The notes: generated by a model from the letters alone, not told the origin. A stretch of 51,960 nt of DNA from CAYONQ01 sp964405375 (GCA_964405375.1 CAYONQ010000007.1:1-51960); one strand, 5' to 3'. Counted from the first letter of the stretch, positions 1 to 8,168 are shown. Made by a program: numbers and translations.

Positions 1-38
1 GACAAAAACAAACTTTTACTTCAATTATCTAAAATACT

Positions 39-305
39 GTGAACGGAAACAAAATGTTTATCATTGCAGGTGAAAAAGAAACCGGTCAAGAAGACAGGCC
101 CGAACGCGATTGGCAGGGGAAAAGCGCTCTGGAAAAGGCACAGAATTTTTATAAGGCTATGAAGGAAGAGGACAAAAGACTAAAAGAAAAGGGCATAAGG
201 TCATCGTCTAAACCTTACCAGTTTGAATTGCACATAATACCTAATGTTGGTCATAATTCACACGCCACAGCGTCCAGGGCAGCTAAACTCCTTTTTCCTC
301 CATGA
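39..305 (+). CDS. C-terminal end of a probable alpha/beta hydrolase (partial, possibly frameshifted)
   Basis: An 88-codon frame opening with GTG. It reads like the last third of an alpha/beta-hydrolase: a buried strand (MFIIAGEK), a charged helical stretch, a strand FELHIIPNVGHN whose GH would carry the catalytic histidine, and a final helix ending in LLFPP. The nucleophile part is missing. In this frame a stop at 30-32 blocks any upstream extension. A second frame is open to the window edge (TKTNFYFNYLKYC) and could be the preceding strand, so a one-base frame break near position 40 is plausible. Either it is the tail of a broken gene or a degenerate fragment. The hydrolase assignment is inference from fold-like motifs. 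Confidence 0.4.
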   Translation: MNGNKMFIIAGEKETGQEDRPERDWQGKSALEKAQNFYKAMKEEDKRLKEKGIRSSSKPYQFELHIIPNVGHNSHATASRAAKLLFPP

Positions 306-605
306 AATAGACAAAGATAGGAAACACATACGGTCGGTTATTCTACTTGTGCGCTGTTAGTAGGCTTAGGAAGTCATGTTAAGATAGGCGATTATGCATT
401 TTTGCTGATTTTAATCGCAGGGGGGTTGGTTGCGAATGGCAATTTAGTGCGAAATCAGATTAGGCGCCTAAAAAAGAAAACATCGAGCAACAAGTGCTAC
501 CCGATGTTTTCCGGAGGGGAGAAAAAATGCTTTATTTTTCCTGTTATCGGCAACGGAATAATTGCTACTTTAACCGAAAAGTTACGGTCTGTCAACTATA
601 TAATA
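306..605. other. Gene-poor spacer
   Basis: About 300 bases between the hydrolase fragment and the ribonucleotide reductase end. A TTG-started 74-codon plus-strand frame (402-626) exists, but it has no ribosome-binding site, no recognisable motif, and runs into the hairpin at 606-628. I see no convincing gene here. Confidence 0.4.
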
Positions 606-628
606 TTTTACGGCCTAAATCCGTAAAA
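606..628 (-). terminator. Perfect 8-bp hairpin, possible terminator of nrdJ
   Basis: TTTTACGG (606-613), a 7-nt loop, and CCGTAAAA (621-628). It lies about 80 bp beyond the nrdJ stop on the minus strand. It is followed on that strand by an AT-rich tract rather than a clean T-run, so termination is uncertain. Confidence 0.4.
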
Positions 629-706
629 GGTTCTGTAATTTGGCTGGGATTATAAATTTTTTTGCAGGTTTGGCAAGCGTCAAAACGCCATTTTTATTTA
701 ATTCGG

Positions 707-2557
707 CTAATAAAGACTCATCGGCTCGTTTTGGCGGCTTGCACGGCGATAAATCGTAATTCCTTTGCAGCCAAGCTGATACGCCAGTTTGTAGGCCTTG
801 TCGACGGCGGTGAGGGTCGCTTTTTCGGGAAAGTTGACTGTTTTGCTGACTGCTGCGTCGCAGTGCTGCTGAAAGCCGGCCTGCATCCTGATGTGCCATT
901 CGGGCTTTACGTCGTAGGCGCATTTGAAGACCCTGCGGATTTGGGCGGGTATGGCGGGGTCGTTTTGAATGCTGCCTGTTTTGAGTATTTTTTCCTGCAG
1001 TTTTTCGCTGTAAAAGCCGGCTTGCTGGGCTATTTGTTTGAAAACGGGGTTTATCTGGAGCATTTTTGTTCCCGCCAATACCTGGCGGACGAATACGAGT
1101 GAATAGGCCGGCTCGATGCCGTTGGAGCAGTCTGCGATGATGCTTATCGTGCCGGTGGGTGCTACGCAGGTGATGGAGGCGTTGCGAATCTTTCTTTGCC
1201 TTTCTGTTCGCCAGATGCTGTGGCTCCAGTTTGGAAAGGGGCCCCGTAAATCGGCTATCTCGCTGCTGGCGGTACGAGCGTTATTATTGATAAATTCCAT
1301 AAGTGATGTGCCGAATTCGACGCCTTGTTGTGAGTCGTAAGGTATGTCGAGTGCAAACAGGCAGTCTGCCAAGCCCATAACGCCGAGGCCGATTTTTCGG
1401 TTGGCCTGTGCCAGACGGACGGTATCTATGACGGGGAAGGTGCATACATCGATGATATTATCCAAGAATCTCACCGCCAGTTTGACGGTCTGGGCCAGGG
1501 CGGGCCAATCCATATCGGTTTTGCCGTCGATTGATTTGACGAATTTAGCGAGATTGATACTGCCTAATGTGCAGGCCTCGTAGGGCAATAACGGCTGTTC
1601 GCCGCAGGGGTTGGTTGCCTCTATCCGGCCTAAGGAGGGGGTCGGATTGTCGCGGTTGATGCGGTCGATGAAGCAAACGCCTGGCTCGCCGGTTTTGTGG
1701 GCGCAGGTGACAATCATTTTCCAGATGTCGCCGACTGTGTAGAATTTGCCTGAGGGTGGTTTCTTTTTGCCGTTTAGCTTATACAGGTCGGTTATCGTGT
1801 AGTTTTTGATATCGAGCCGGCGCGGGAGCAGATACTGCTGGTTTGTGCGGGGGTTTTTTACGATGTGGGGGGTGTTTTTGGATTTAAGCAGATGCTTCAT
1901 CCAGTCATCGGTGATTTTGGCGGAGATGTTGAAGTTTGTGAAGGCCTTGAGGTTCTGTTTTGCGTGGAGGAATTTCAGTATGTCGGGATGTCCGACGCTC
2001 ATCATACCCATATTTGCGCCGCGGCGAAAGGCGCCCTGCTGGATTGCGTCTGTCGTTTCGGAGAATACCCGCCAGAAGCTTATAGGCCCTGAAGTTGTGC
2101 CGCCTGACGAGGCGACTCGGTCGCCGGTCGGCCTTAGTTTGTCGAGTGAGAAGCCGGTGCCGCCGCCGGCCTTTTGAATCAGGGCAGTCTGCTTAACGGT
2201 CTCGAATATGCCTTCTATGCTGTCTTCAATCGGCAGCACGAAGCAGGCGCTGAGCATACCGTTGGGCCTGTTGGCGTTCATAAGGGTGGGGGAGTTTGGC
2301 AGGAACTTGAGCCGGGCCATCATTTCGTAGTATTTTCTGTGCCACTGTCTGATTTCGCCGTCGTTGGCTCCGTATTTAGCCTCGGCGCCTGCTACCAGCG
2401 ACGCTACCCGGTTGAGAAGCTCGGCGGGCGTTTCAACGCATTTGCCTTGCTCGTCTTTGATTAGGTATCGGCTCTGCAGGACGGTCAGGGCGTTTTCGGT
2501 GAGCTTAGGCGGCTCGCCGGGCGGCGGCGGTATGGTCTCGTATCTCGTATCTCGCAT
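707..2557 (-). CDS. nrdJ: Adenosylcobalamin-dependent (class II) ribonucleotide reductase
   Basis: Reduces ribonucleotides to deoxyribonucleotides using a cobalamin-generated thiyl radical. The 616 residues show an N-terminal helical region, the substrate-side cysteine in SACFVLP (Cys105), and the radical motif NPCGE (Asn316, Cys318, Glu320). The partner redox cysteine follows 11 residues later in EACTLGSINL (Cys329), the same spacing as in Thermotoga NrdJ. The C-terminal core motif GCKGITIYR is present. The protein then stops after 14 more residues, so the C-terminal TSCPD or cysteine-pair tail of many longer family members is absent. The ATG start lies inside a 7-nt repeat array (2541-2582), so residues 1-8 are repeat-encoded. 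No clear Shine-Dalgarno and no alternative in-frame start nearby. Two small genes lie just upstream on the same strand. Confidence 0.93.
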   Translation of the reverse strand: MRDTRYETIPPPPGEPPKLTENALTVLQSRYLIKDEQGKCVETPAELLNRVASLVAGAEAKYGANDGEIRQWHRKYYEMMARLKFLPNSPTLMNANRPNGMLSACFVLPIEDSIEGIFETVKQTALIQKAGGGTGFSLDKLRPTGDRVASSGGTTSGPISFWRVFSETTDAIQQGAFRRGANMGMMSVGHPDILKFLHAKQNLKAFTNFNISAKITDDWMKHLLKSKNTPHIVKNPRTNQQYLLPRRLDIKNYTITDLYKLNGKKKPPSGKFYTVGDIWKMIVTCAHKTGEPGVCFIDRINRDNPTPSLGRIEATNPCGEQPLLPYEACTLGSINLAKFVKSIDGKTDMDWPALAQTVKLAVRFLDNIIDVCTFPVIDTVRLAQANRKIGLGVMGLADCLFALDIPYDSQQGVEFGTSLMEFINNNARTASSEIADLRGPFPNWSHSIWRTERQRKIRNASITCVAPTGTISIIADCSNGIEPAYSLVFVRQVLAGTKMLQINPVFKQIAQQAGFYSEKLQEKILKTGSIQNDPAIPAQIRRVFKCAYDVKPEWHIRMQAGFQQHCDAAVSKTVNFPEKATLTAVDKAYKLAYQLGCKGITIYRRASRQNEPMSLY

Positions 2558-2582
2558 CTTGTATCTCGCTTTACGTATTTCG
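2541..2582. repeat. Heptad array 1 (TATCTCG family)
   Basis: Six consecutive 7-mers: TATCTCG, TATCTCG, CATCTTG, TATCTCG, CTTTACG, TATTTCG. A partial TCTCG precedes them. On the minus strand the array supplies the nrdJ start codon and its first codons. Confidence 0.85.
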
Positions 2583-2590
2583 ATGCAGAG

Positions 2591-2797
2591 CTAAATTTTT
2601 CTAATCCATCTGAATCTAAAGACCCGGCGAATCCGCTCGGTAAACCGGATTCCCAGACGCTGGGTGCTGGTCTTAAATTCGGTTCGTTTCAAATCATTTA
2701 CGGTGGGTTTAGCCGGTGATTTGCCAAAAATTGACAATAATCCGCCAGCAAGCAAACCAGAAAATGTTCTTTTTTTACTGTGAGTGGACATTTCCAA
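2591..2797 (-). CDS. Small basic hypothetical protein upstream of nrdJ
   Basis: A 68-residue basic protein. It has a short glycine/leucine-rich hydrophobic segment (FSGLLAGGLLSIFG, about 12-25), then an arginine-rich tail ending RFRWIRKI. The gene begins 5 nt after the stop of the 193-aa gene and ends 33 nt before the nrdJ start, so the three genes are probably cotranscribed. I do not recognise a named family. The position suggests a lineage-specific accessory of the reductase gene. The coding call rests on spacing and composition, not on homology. Confidence 0.55.
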   Translation of the reverse strand: MEMSTHSKKRTFSGLLAGGLLSIFGKSPAKPTVNDLKRTEFKTSTQRLGIRFTERIRRVFRFRWIRKI

Positions 2798-2802
2798 ATT
2801 GG

Positions 2803-3384
2803 TTATCTTTGCACGGCCAATTTTAAGCCGGCTAATAGTTCTTCGCCGGTGCGACTTTGGTGTTCAGATTTACCGAACAGTTGGTGCCTGTCTAAAATTT
2901 CCGGTTTGCTGTCGTAGTATTTCTGCACCGGTTCGATGCCGCCTTCTGCGGCGCCTGCGGTTTTATAATTACCATTTAATAGCCATAAACTTATCTCGTC
3001 ATCGTACTCGGCGGGATAAATAATGGCCACCACAAATTTATCGTTACGGTATTTTGCTAAATGCACCTTGGTCCGGCAGGGCGGGGCGGTTTCAACGGCC
3101 AGATTGACCAGATTTTTAGAATCGGCCCTGGCGGTTTCAAGGTCGTTTGAGTAGAAGAACAGTCCCGCTTCGAGCTGGAAGATTTCCGGGCGGACGCCTT
3201 TTAGTTCGAGTCGGCCATCCGGATAGGCCCTGTGGATTTTGTAGGCCTTGGCGTGTTTGTATTTTTCGCTTTCGAGCAGTTCAGCCACTTCTTCGGCAGT
3301 AAAGCCGACGCCCGTATGGTCGCCGAAGTCGAAGACATAGAGCCCGACGTATTTTTCGCTATTTTGCAGCTTTGGCAATTTCAT
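2803..3384 (-). CDS. Conserved hypothetical protein (193 aa)
   Basis: A soluble, charged, mixed alpha/beta protein without signal peptide or membrane span. Notable stretches are YVGLYVFDFGDHTGVGFTAEEVAELLE at the N-terminus (about 12-38) and VVAIIYPAEYDDEISLWLL in the middle. No catalytic motif is obvious. Near residues 141-151 the peptide TAGAAEGGIEP is encoded by a GC-rich palindrome (GCCGCCTTCTGCGGC around 2940), possibly another small repeat insertion. It starts from ATG and leads the small gene and nrdJ. Function unknown; it reads like a planctomycete-specific conserved protein. Confidence 0.7.
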   Translation of the reverse strand: MKLPKLQNSEKYVGLYVFDFGDHTGVGFTAEEVAELLESEKYKHAKAYKIHRAYPDGRLELKGVRPEIFQLEAGLFFYSNDLETARADSKNLVNLAVETAPPCRTKVHLAKYRNDKFVVAIIYPAEYDDEISLWLLNGNYKTAGAAEGGIEPVQKYYDSKPEILDRHQLFGKSEHQSRTGEELLAGLKLAVQR

Positions 3385-3401
3385 AATTCTATTTTAACGG
3401 T

Positions 3402-3428
3402 GGATTACACGGATTGCACGGATTTTTT
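3402..3428. repeat. Nine-nt tandem array (GGATTACAC type)
   Basis: Three successive 9-mers: GGATTACAC, GGATTGCAC, GGATTTTTT. They sit just upstream of the 193-aa gene start. Related phrases occur near 39639-39658 and 51896-51915. The rest of the spacer 3429-3639 shows no convincing gene. Confidence 0.6.
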
Positions 3429-3639
3429 AGATGAACTGTGAGTTGGGATTGCATCAGGGCTTGGTGGACCTTATCAATATTTTGCCAAAAGCGTATAGAG
3501 CTTATTTCGAGGTTGCGTGGGAAAGCCGTTGTTTATGGTTGGTATTTGCGGCCTTTTTTGTTGTTATCTCAAGCCAGATTTGGTATAATTTAATTTGCAG
3601 ACATACTGAAGGGAAATATAATTAACACATACGCGTCAA

Positions 3640-3957
3640 ATGAAGACAGTGTTCGACATAACGCAAAGATGCAAGAACATTCTTGCCAGTCACTATGGCT
3701 CCCAGCTTAAGGGTTTGATTCTCTATGGGTCTATAGCTCGCGAGCAAGCAAACGCAGACAGCGACATCGATTTGCTTGTTTTGTTGAGTAAGCCATTTAA
3801 CCATTTTCGTGAACTGCGTCAAATTGTAGATTTGCTTTATCCGGTACAACTCGACTCGGAACAGCTCATCTCCGCCAAGCCGGCAGCTTTGGATGAGTTT
3901 GAGCAGAAGGCCTCCCAGCTTTACCGAAATGCGAAAAGGGAAGGGCTGTTTCTATGA
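3640..3957 (+). CDS. MNT-type minimal nucleotidyltransferase (antitoxin-like)
   Basis: A 105-residue protein of the pol-beta nucleotidyltransferase superfamily. The signature GSIAREQANADSDIDLLVLL (about 31-50) gives the G-S-x10-D-x-D metal and nucleotide site. It overlaps the next gene by 4 nt (ATGA), the usual arrangement of MNT/HEPN pairs. In characterised MNT/HEPN modules the MntA protein neutralises the HEPN ribonuclease by adding AMP to it; that role is inferred here from family and context. Start is ATG; the upstream AGGG is rather far away. Likely autoregulated as part of a two-gene operon, although no operator is visible. Confidence 0.85.
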   Translation: MKTVFDITQRCKNILASHYGSQLKGLILYGSIAREQANADSDIDLLVLLSKPFNHFRELRQIVDLLYPVQLDSEQLISAKPAALDEFEQKASQLYRNAKREGLFL

Positions 3958-4352
3958 CGATAAAATATTTCCAAGAAATAGCAGCAAACATGGAACGCGC
4001 CGAGGCATCTATTCGAGCCGCCGAGGAGTTGAATGTGGGAGACTATTACGATTTTGTTGCTTCACGCGCGTATTATGCAGTCTTTTATGCCGCTACAGCC
4101 CTGTTGCTTTGTGAAGAGTTAGAGTTTAGCAAGCATAGCGGCGTGATAGCCTCTATACATCAGAGGTTCGTTAAAACAGGCAAGCTGGATGAAAAATGTG
4201 GCAAGGATTTGAACTGGCTTTTTGAATTGCGGGGCGTTGGTGACTACGGAGCCACAACCCACGTATCGCAGCAGGATGCGGCCAAGGCCATTAGGGCAGC
4301 AGCGAATTTTCTGAGCGCCACAAAATCGTTGATTCAGGAGGCAACCGAGTAA
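3954..4352 (+). CDS. HEPN domain protein (toxin-like partner of MNT)
   Basis: A 132-residue all-helical protein with HEPN features: an N-terminal helix pair rich in alanine and aromatic residues (ASRAYYAVFYAATALLL, about 42-58) and the late motif ELRGVGDYG (about 97-105), which holds the conserved R-x3-DY of this HEPN branch. The adjacent HVSQQDA helix precedes a final alanine-rich helix. It is translationally coupled to the MNT gene through the ATGA overlap. Known HEPN/MNT modules act as toxin-antitoxin systems in which HEPN cleaves RNA. The R-x4-H ribonuclease motif is not textbook here, so toxicity is unproven. Confidence 0.82.
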   Translation: MTIKYFQEIAANMERAEASIRAAEELNVGDYYDFVASRAYYAVFYAATALLLCEELEFSKHSGVIASIHQRFVKTGKLDEKCGKDLNWLFELRGVGDYGATTHVSQQDAAKAIRAAANFLSATKSLIQEATE

Positions 4353-4378
4353 GCCACTGTTTATCAGATCAGCAGCCG

Positions 4379-4558
4379 ATGTTTTTCTACAAGGCTTGGT
4401 GGATAAACAATCAGATGTACAAAAAGCGGAAGGAATGGAAAATGAAGAGGTTCTTTACCCTTGAATATTGGCAGGATCCCATTCCAAGATATTCTGAAAT
4501 AAAAGACTCGTTGGTTCAGCTAATCGAAAGACAACCTGGAATGTGGGTGGCGGACTGA
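4379..4558 (+). CDS. Possible small ORF or gene remnant (59 aa)
   Basis: An ATG-to-TGA frame of 59 codons immediately after the HEPN gene. It is rich in tryptophan, lysine and aromatic residues (FFYKAWWINN near the start, TLEYWQDPIPRY in the middle), a composition more protein-like than random. No ribosome-binding site or known family was recognised. It may be the tail of a displaced gene. The surrounding spacer 4353-4614 holds nothing else clear. Confidence 0.25.
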   Translation: MFFYKAWWINNQMYKKRKEWKMKRFFTLEYWQDPIPRYSEIKDSLVQLIERQPGMWVAD

Positions 4559-4614
4559 CCTTGCAGTGGCAGAAGTGCGCTGCGCTACAAAGTAATCAGC
4601 ATATAAGGCATAGA

Positions 4615-5826
4615 TTAGTTGCTAACCTTTAGTTTAGCGAATTTTCGTTTTCCGACCTGGACGACCATACCGTCTTTTGGCGTAATTTCGGCGTTAGGGT
4701 CATCGGCTTTTTTGCCATCAATACTCACGGCGGACTGTTTTATCATACGTTTTGCCTCGCCGCCGGTCGATACGAGCTCGCAGTGAAGCAGCAACTTGCT
4801 TGCCATGATGGGTTCGGCGGGAATTTGGACTTCCGGTATTTCGTCAGGCAGTTGTCCTTTGGCGAAGACCCTGTCGAATTCGGCGGCGGCCTGCTTAGCG
4901 GCTGTCTCATTATAAAACTGAGCAACAATGGTTTTGCCAAGCAGGACTTTTGCCTCTTTGGGATGAGTCTTATCGGCATCGACGAGCTCGGCTATTTTTT
5001 CGGCGGGTAAATCGGTTAAAAGCGTAAAGTAATTTTCCATCATCTCATCAGAAATACTCATAACCTTGCCGAACATATCGTTCGGCTGGTCGGTTACGCC
5101 GATGTAATTGCCTTTTGATTTGCTCATTTTTTCTTTGCCGTCGAGGCCGACGAGAATCGGCATAGTGATAACGACCTGTGGTTTTCGGCCGTACATCCGC
5201 TGGATGTCGCGGCCGATGAGGTTGTTAAATGTCTGGTCGGTTCCGCCTAATTCGACGTCGCTTTCTATCACAACAGAGTCGTAGCCCTGCATCAAAGGAT
5301 AAAGAAATTCGTGTGTATATACGTCCTCCTCGGCTGCGAGCCGCTTTTTGAAGCTGTCCCGTTGCAGCATCTGCGCAACCGTTTTTTTTGCGGCTAACTG
5401 AATAAGCTCCATAAGCGACATTTTCTCGAGCCATTCGCTATTATATCGCACTTCGAGCTGGTCGGCCGACGTGTCCAGAATCTTGCCTGCCTGTGTGAAG
5501 TAGGTCTTCGCATTTTCCCTGATTTGTTCATCCGTAAGCGTCGGGCGGGTCGTATCCTGACCGGACGGGTCTCCGATTCGTGCGGTGTAATCGCCGATGA
5601 TAAGTATCGCCTTGTGGCCGAGTTCCTGGAACTGTCGCATCTTTCGCAGGACAACGGTATGGCCGAGGTGTATATCGGGGCTGGTGGGGTCAAGGCCGAG
5701 CTTGATGCGAAGCGGTCTGGCGGTTTTGGCGGACTGGGCCAACTTTTCGGCCAGCTCATCCTCGTTGAAAATCTCAATCGTGCCGCGTTTTAGAAGCTCA
5801 ACCTGTTCTTTGATTTTCGGCTTCAT
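4615..5826 (-). CDS. tyrS: Tyrosyl-tRNA synthetase
   Basis: Charges tRNA-Tyr. A class I synthetase of the roughly 400-residue bacterial type. Visible features are the HIGH-like HLGH (53-56), the tyrosine-site segment around GDYTARIGDPSG, KMSKS (233-237) followed by KGNYIGV, and a C-terminal S4 RNA-binding domain (about 340-403, ending AKLKV). I chose the ATG at 5826: AGGAA lies 7 nt upstream. The longer frame starts at TTG (5841) without such a site. A good sigma70 promoter lies directly upstream. Complete, with no anomalies. Confidence 0.96.
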   Translation of the reverse strand: MKPKIKEQVELLKRGTIEIFNEDELAEKLAQSAKTARPLRIKLGLDPTSPDIHLGHTVVLRKMRQFQELGHKAILIIGDYTARIGDPSGQDTTRPTLTDEQIRENAKTYFTQAGKILDTSADQLEVRYNSEWLEKMSLMELIQLAAKKTVAQMLQRDSFKKRLAAEEDVYTHEFLYPLMQGYDSVVIESDVELGGTDQTFNNLIGRDIQRMYGRKPQVVITMPILVGLDGKEKMSKSKGNYIGVTDQPNDMFGKVMSISDEMMENYFTLLTDLPAEKIAELVDADKTHPKEAKVLLGKTIVAQFYNETAAKQAAAEFDRVFAKGQLPDEIPEVQIPAEPIMASKLLLHCELVSTGGEAKRMIKQSAVSIDGKKADDPNAEITPKDGMVVQVGKRKFAKLKVSN

Positions 5827-5852
5827 AGATTTTTCCTGCAAATTCAGGGTGG

Positions 5853-5881
5853 ATTATAAGCTATGGGCAGAGAATAAGCAA
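5853..5881 (-). promoter_or_regulatory. Sigma70-type promoter of tyrS
   Basis: On the minus strand TTGCTT (5881-5876), a 17-nt spacer, then TATAAT (5858-5853). The predicted transcript would have a leader of about 20 nt before the tyrS ATG. Confidence 0.65.
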
Positions 5882-5916
5882 GAATCAGCCCTTTAAATGC
5901 CGAGAGCGGTTGATTG

Positions 5917-6441
5917 TTAGTTGGCTTTTTGAACGGTTCTCTTACCTCTGTTTTCCCTTATGTATGAAGTGACCGCAATTATATATAGAACAAGAGCTGG
6001 GAGAAATGAAATTTTGCATATTGAGTAAACGGCTCCACGACCGAATAAGCCATACAGGGAATTGCCTCGGAACGGCCAGAACGGCTGAATGTCTGTATAA
6101 AGTGGAGCATCAAGCAAAATGTGAAACCACACGCCAAGGATGGCAGAAAGCAACATTTTGTAAAAATTAGTTTCATATGACACGCAAAACAGCTTCATCA
6201 ACCGTTGGATAATGTCTTTCCCTGAATAGGCGATTAATCCCCAAGTCAAAGCGACTACTGTGCCGGTCAGAAAGGCGTGAAAATATCCGTGCAGCGGATA
6301 GTTCAAGTCAAAAACTATAACCGCCAACGGCTCAAGGTCGACGACAACATTTGCGAGGATGAATACGGGGATATCTATGTATCTATTTAGTGGCAAAGCG
6401 ATGCAAGCACATGGACCAAAATGAAAAGGTGTAAAAGGCAT
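5917..6441 (-). CDS. YdjM-like membrane metal-dependent hydrolase family protein
   Basis: A 174-residue integral membrane protein with about four spans. The opening PFTPFHFGPC, the acidic DLEPL, HGYFHAFLTG and WFHILLDAPLY place histidines and aspartates at the positions typical of the YdjM / membrane-bound metal-dependent hydrolase family (PF04307). The family's substrate is uncertain and no activity can be claimed. It overlaps the upstream protease stop by 1 nt, so the two are probably coexpressed. Base composition is more AT-rich than the flanking core genes, which fits a laterally acquired pair. Confidence 0.6.
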   Translation of the reverse strand: MPFTPFHFGPCACIALPLNRYIDIPVFILANVVVDLEPLAVIVFDLNYPLHGYFHAFLTGTVVALTWGLIAYSGKDIIQRLMKLFCVSYETNFYKMLLSAILGVWFHILLDAPLYTDIQPFWPFRGNSLYGLFGRGAVYSICKISFLPALVLYIIAVTSYIRENRGKRTVQKAN

Positions 6442-7160
6442 TAGACTGCCTCTGGACCTTGATACACTACTCTTGCCTTTAACTTGTGCTCTATATAATA
6501 TCGAATTGCATTAATAGGTATTAAGCCTACAAATCCTGGTAGGGTGGTGTATTTATCAATTTGGTTAGGTATATATGACGACACTAACCCTATTATGTGT
6601 GCCCGATTGTCAAGAGCTGGTCCTCCGCTAACACCGTTTATGGCAACACCATCCACAAGATACGTTGGTGGAGATTTAACATGGCCTGAAATTGTACCCT
6701 TGAAGAAGCAGAATTCTCCACCCCCGATTTGGGGAAATCCTACCCAGCCAATTTCTGTTCCTTTTGGCATTTCCAAATCCCAATCTAACATTGGAAGTAA
6801 CTGACCTTGTGGCAGTATCTCTTCAGACGTTCTAAAATATATAAGAGCCGTGTCAAAAACTTCTGAACCCAGCCGGATAATCTGATAGTATCCAGCTTTT
6901 GCTTCAAAAGCGATTTTACCAGTGGCAGAAATCACATATATAGCAAGAGCAGCATCAGTTGCATTTTTCACTACATGCCAAGCAGTTGCGAACATATAGT
7001 GATTACTTTTTGATTTGGCTTGCTTATCTATAGAAATTGCAAAGCAAGTACCTGCTGAATCTCCAGATCGAATTTGAAAGACTATCCTTTCTGCAAGGTC
7101 AACCACTCTATCCCATGGCATTTCTGGCCAGTTCTCTTTAGTAACTTTCTTTTTTGTCAT
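6441..7160 (-). CDS. Trypsin-like serine protease
   Basis: A 239-residue chymotrypsin-fold protein (trypsin-like peptidase, PF13365 type). The catalytic triad is visible: His62 in ATAWHVV, Asp103 in FDTALIYF and Ser178 in NGVSGGPAL. There is no signal peptide, PDZ domain or membrane anchor, so it should act in the cytoplasm, unlike DegP. It overlaps hldD by 4 nt (ATGA) and the next gene by 1 nt, forming a tight three-gene unit. Solitary cytoplasmic trypsin-like proteases also occur as effectors in defence modules, but no partner is evident here. Substrate unknown. Confidence 0.8.
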   Translation of the reverse strand: MTKKKVTKENWPEMPWDRVVDLAERIVFQIRSGDSAGTCFAISIDKQAKSKSNHYMFATAWHVVKNATDAALAIYVISATGKIAFEAKAGYYQIIRLGSEVFDTALIYFRTSEEILPQGQLLPMLDWDLEMPKGTEIGWVGFPQIGGGEFCFFKGTISGHVKSPPTYLVDGVAINGVSGGPALDNRAHIIGLVSSYIPNQIDKYTTLPGFVGLIPINAIRYYIEHKLKARVVYQGPEAV

Positions 7161-8140
7161 TCTCGGTAGCCTTGCAAATACCCGTTTTTTTGCAGGTAGT
7201 TCTGGACGTAGTCGGTGATTGCGGTTTCGAGTGGGATTGGTTGTTTTTTATAGCCGGTTTGCTTTAGTTTGGAGATGTCGGCCTGTGTGAAGTATTGGTA
7301 CTGGTTGCGCAATTGTTCGGGCATATCGATGTATTCGATTTTCGGTTTTTTGGTCATAGCGGCGAAGACCGCTTTTACCAAATCGTTCCAGGTGCGGGCG
7401 GTGCCTGAGCCGATGTTGAAGATGCCGGCAGCCTTCGGGTTGTCGAAGAAGAAAAGCGTCATATCTACGGCGTCCTTGACGTAGAGGAAATCTCGCATCT
7501 GCTCGCCGTCTTTGTATTCGCTCTTATATGATTTGAACAGTCGAGCTTTGCCGGTTGCGTTTATCTGCTCGAAGGCCTTTATAACGAAGCTCCGCATATC
7601 TTGCTTGTGGTATTCGTTTGGGCCGAAGACGTTGAAGTATTTCAGGGCGACGATTTTTTTAAGCAGTCCTGTCCTGCGGGCCCAGAGGTCGAAAAGCTGC
7701 TTGGAGTAGCCGTAGGGATTGAGCGGTCTTAACTTTTCGATTTTATCTTCGTCGTTGCTGAAGCCGGCTGAGCCGTCGCCGTAGGTGGCTGCGCTTGAGG
7801 CGTAGATGAAGCGGATGCCGGCGTCGGTTGCCCATTGGGCCAGTAGTTTGGTGTATTCGTAATTGTTTTTTATGAGGTACGAGGCGTTTGTCTCTGTTGT
7901 ATCGGTGCAGGCGCCCAGATGGAAGACGGCGTCGACGGGGCCTGTGATTTTATCCTCGACCGCCATTTCGAGAAAATCGTCCTTCTCCACGTAATCGGCG
8001 AAGGACAGATTGGCGAGATTCTTCCATCGCTGGTCGCAGCGAAGCTCGTCAACGACGAGGATGTCGGTGATTGCTCGTTTGTTTAATGCGGCGATTAGTG
8101 CCGAGCCGATGAAGCCGGCGGCGCCTGTAACTATTATCAT
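7157..8140 (-). CDS. hldD: ADP-L-glycero-D-manno-heptose 6-epimerase
   Basis: Epimerises ADP-heptose for the lipopolysaccharide inner core. An extended short-chain dehydrogenase of 327 residues. The Rossmann motif GAAGFIG (Gly6, Gly9, Gly12), the catalytic serine/threonine region YASSAATYG (113-121) and Y-x3-K (Tyr143, Lys147) are present. KYFNVFGPNEYHKQDMRS is the HldD/RfaD signature. ATG start with AGGA about 9 nt upstream and a strong promoter before it. It leads an operon with the protease and the membrane protein, an unusual neighbourhood. Its presence implies an outer membrane with heptose-containing LPS. Confidence 0.93.
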   Translation of the reverse strand: MIIVTGAAGFIGSALIAALNKRAITDILVVDELRCDQRWKNLANLSFADYVEKDDFLEMAVEDKITGPVDAVFHLGACTDTTETNASYLIKNNYEYTKLLAQWATDAGIRFIYASSAATYGDGSAGFSNDEDKIEKLRPLNPYGYSKQLFDLWARRTGLLKKIVALKYFNVFGPNEYHKQDMRSFVIKAFEQINATGKARLFKSYKSEYKDGEQMRDFLYVKDAVDMTLFFFDNPKAAGIFNIGSGTARTWNDLVKAVFAAMTKKPKIEYIDMPEQLRNQYQYFTQADISKLKQTGYKKQPIPLETAITDYVQNYLQKNGYLQGYRE

Positions 8141-8168
8141 TTGCTAATTTCCTGTCCTTTCGGTCTGC

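Noticed and set aside
615..923. Alternative minus frame as a frameshifted nrdJ C-terminus
   Set aside because: The main frame keeps the family motif up to YRRASR, and the alternative tail has no cysteine pair or TSCPD-like sequence.
662..1102. Plus-strand frame of 146 codons antisense to nrdJ
   Set aside because: Shadow of the conserved ribonucleotide reductase frame, with no ribosome-binding site.
3431..3625. 64-codon plus-strand frame with a hydrophobic stretch
   Set aside because: Begins inside a 9-nt repeat, no ribosome-binding site, no recognisable family; could be a remnant but not supportable.
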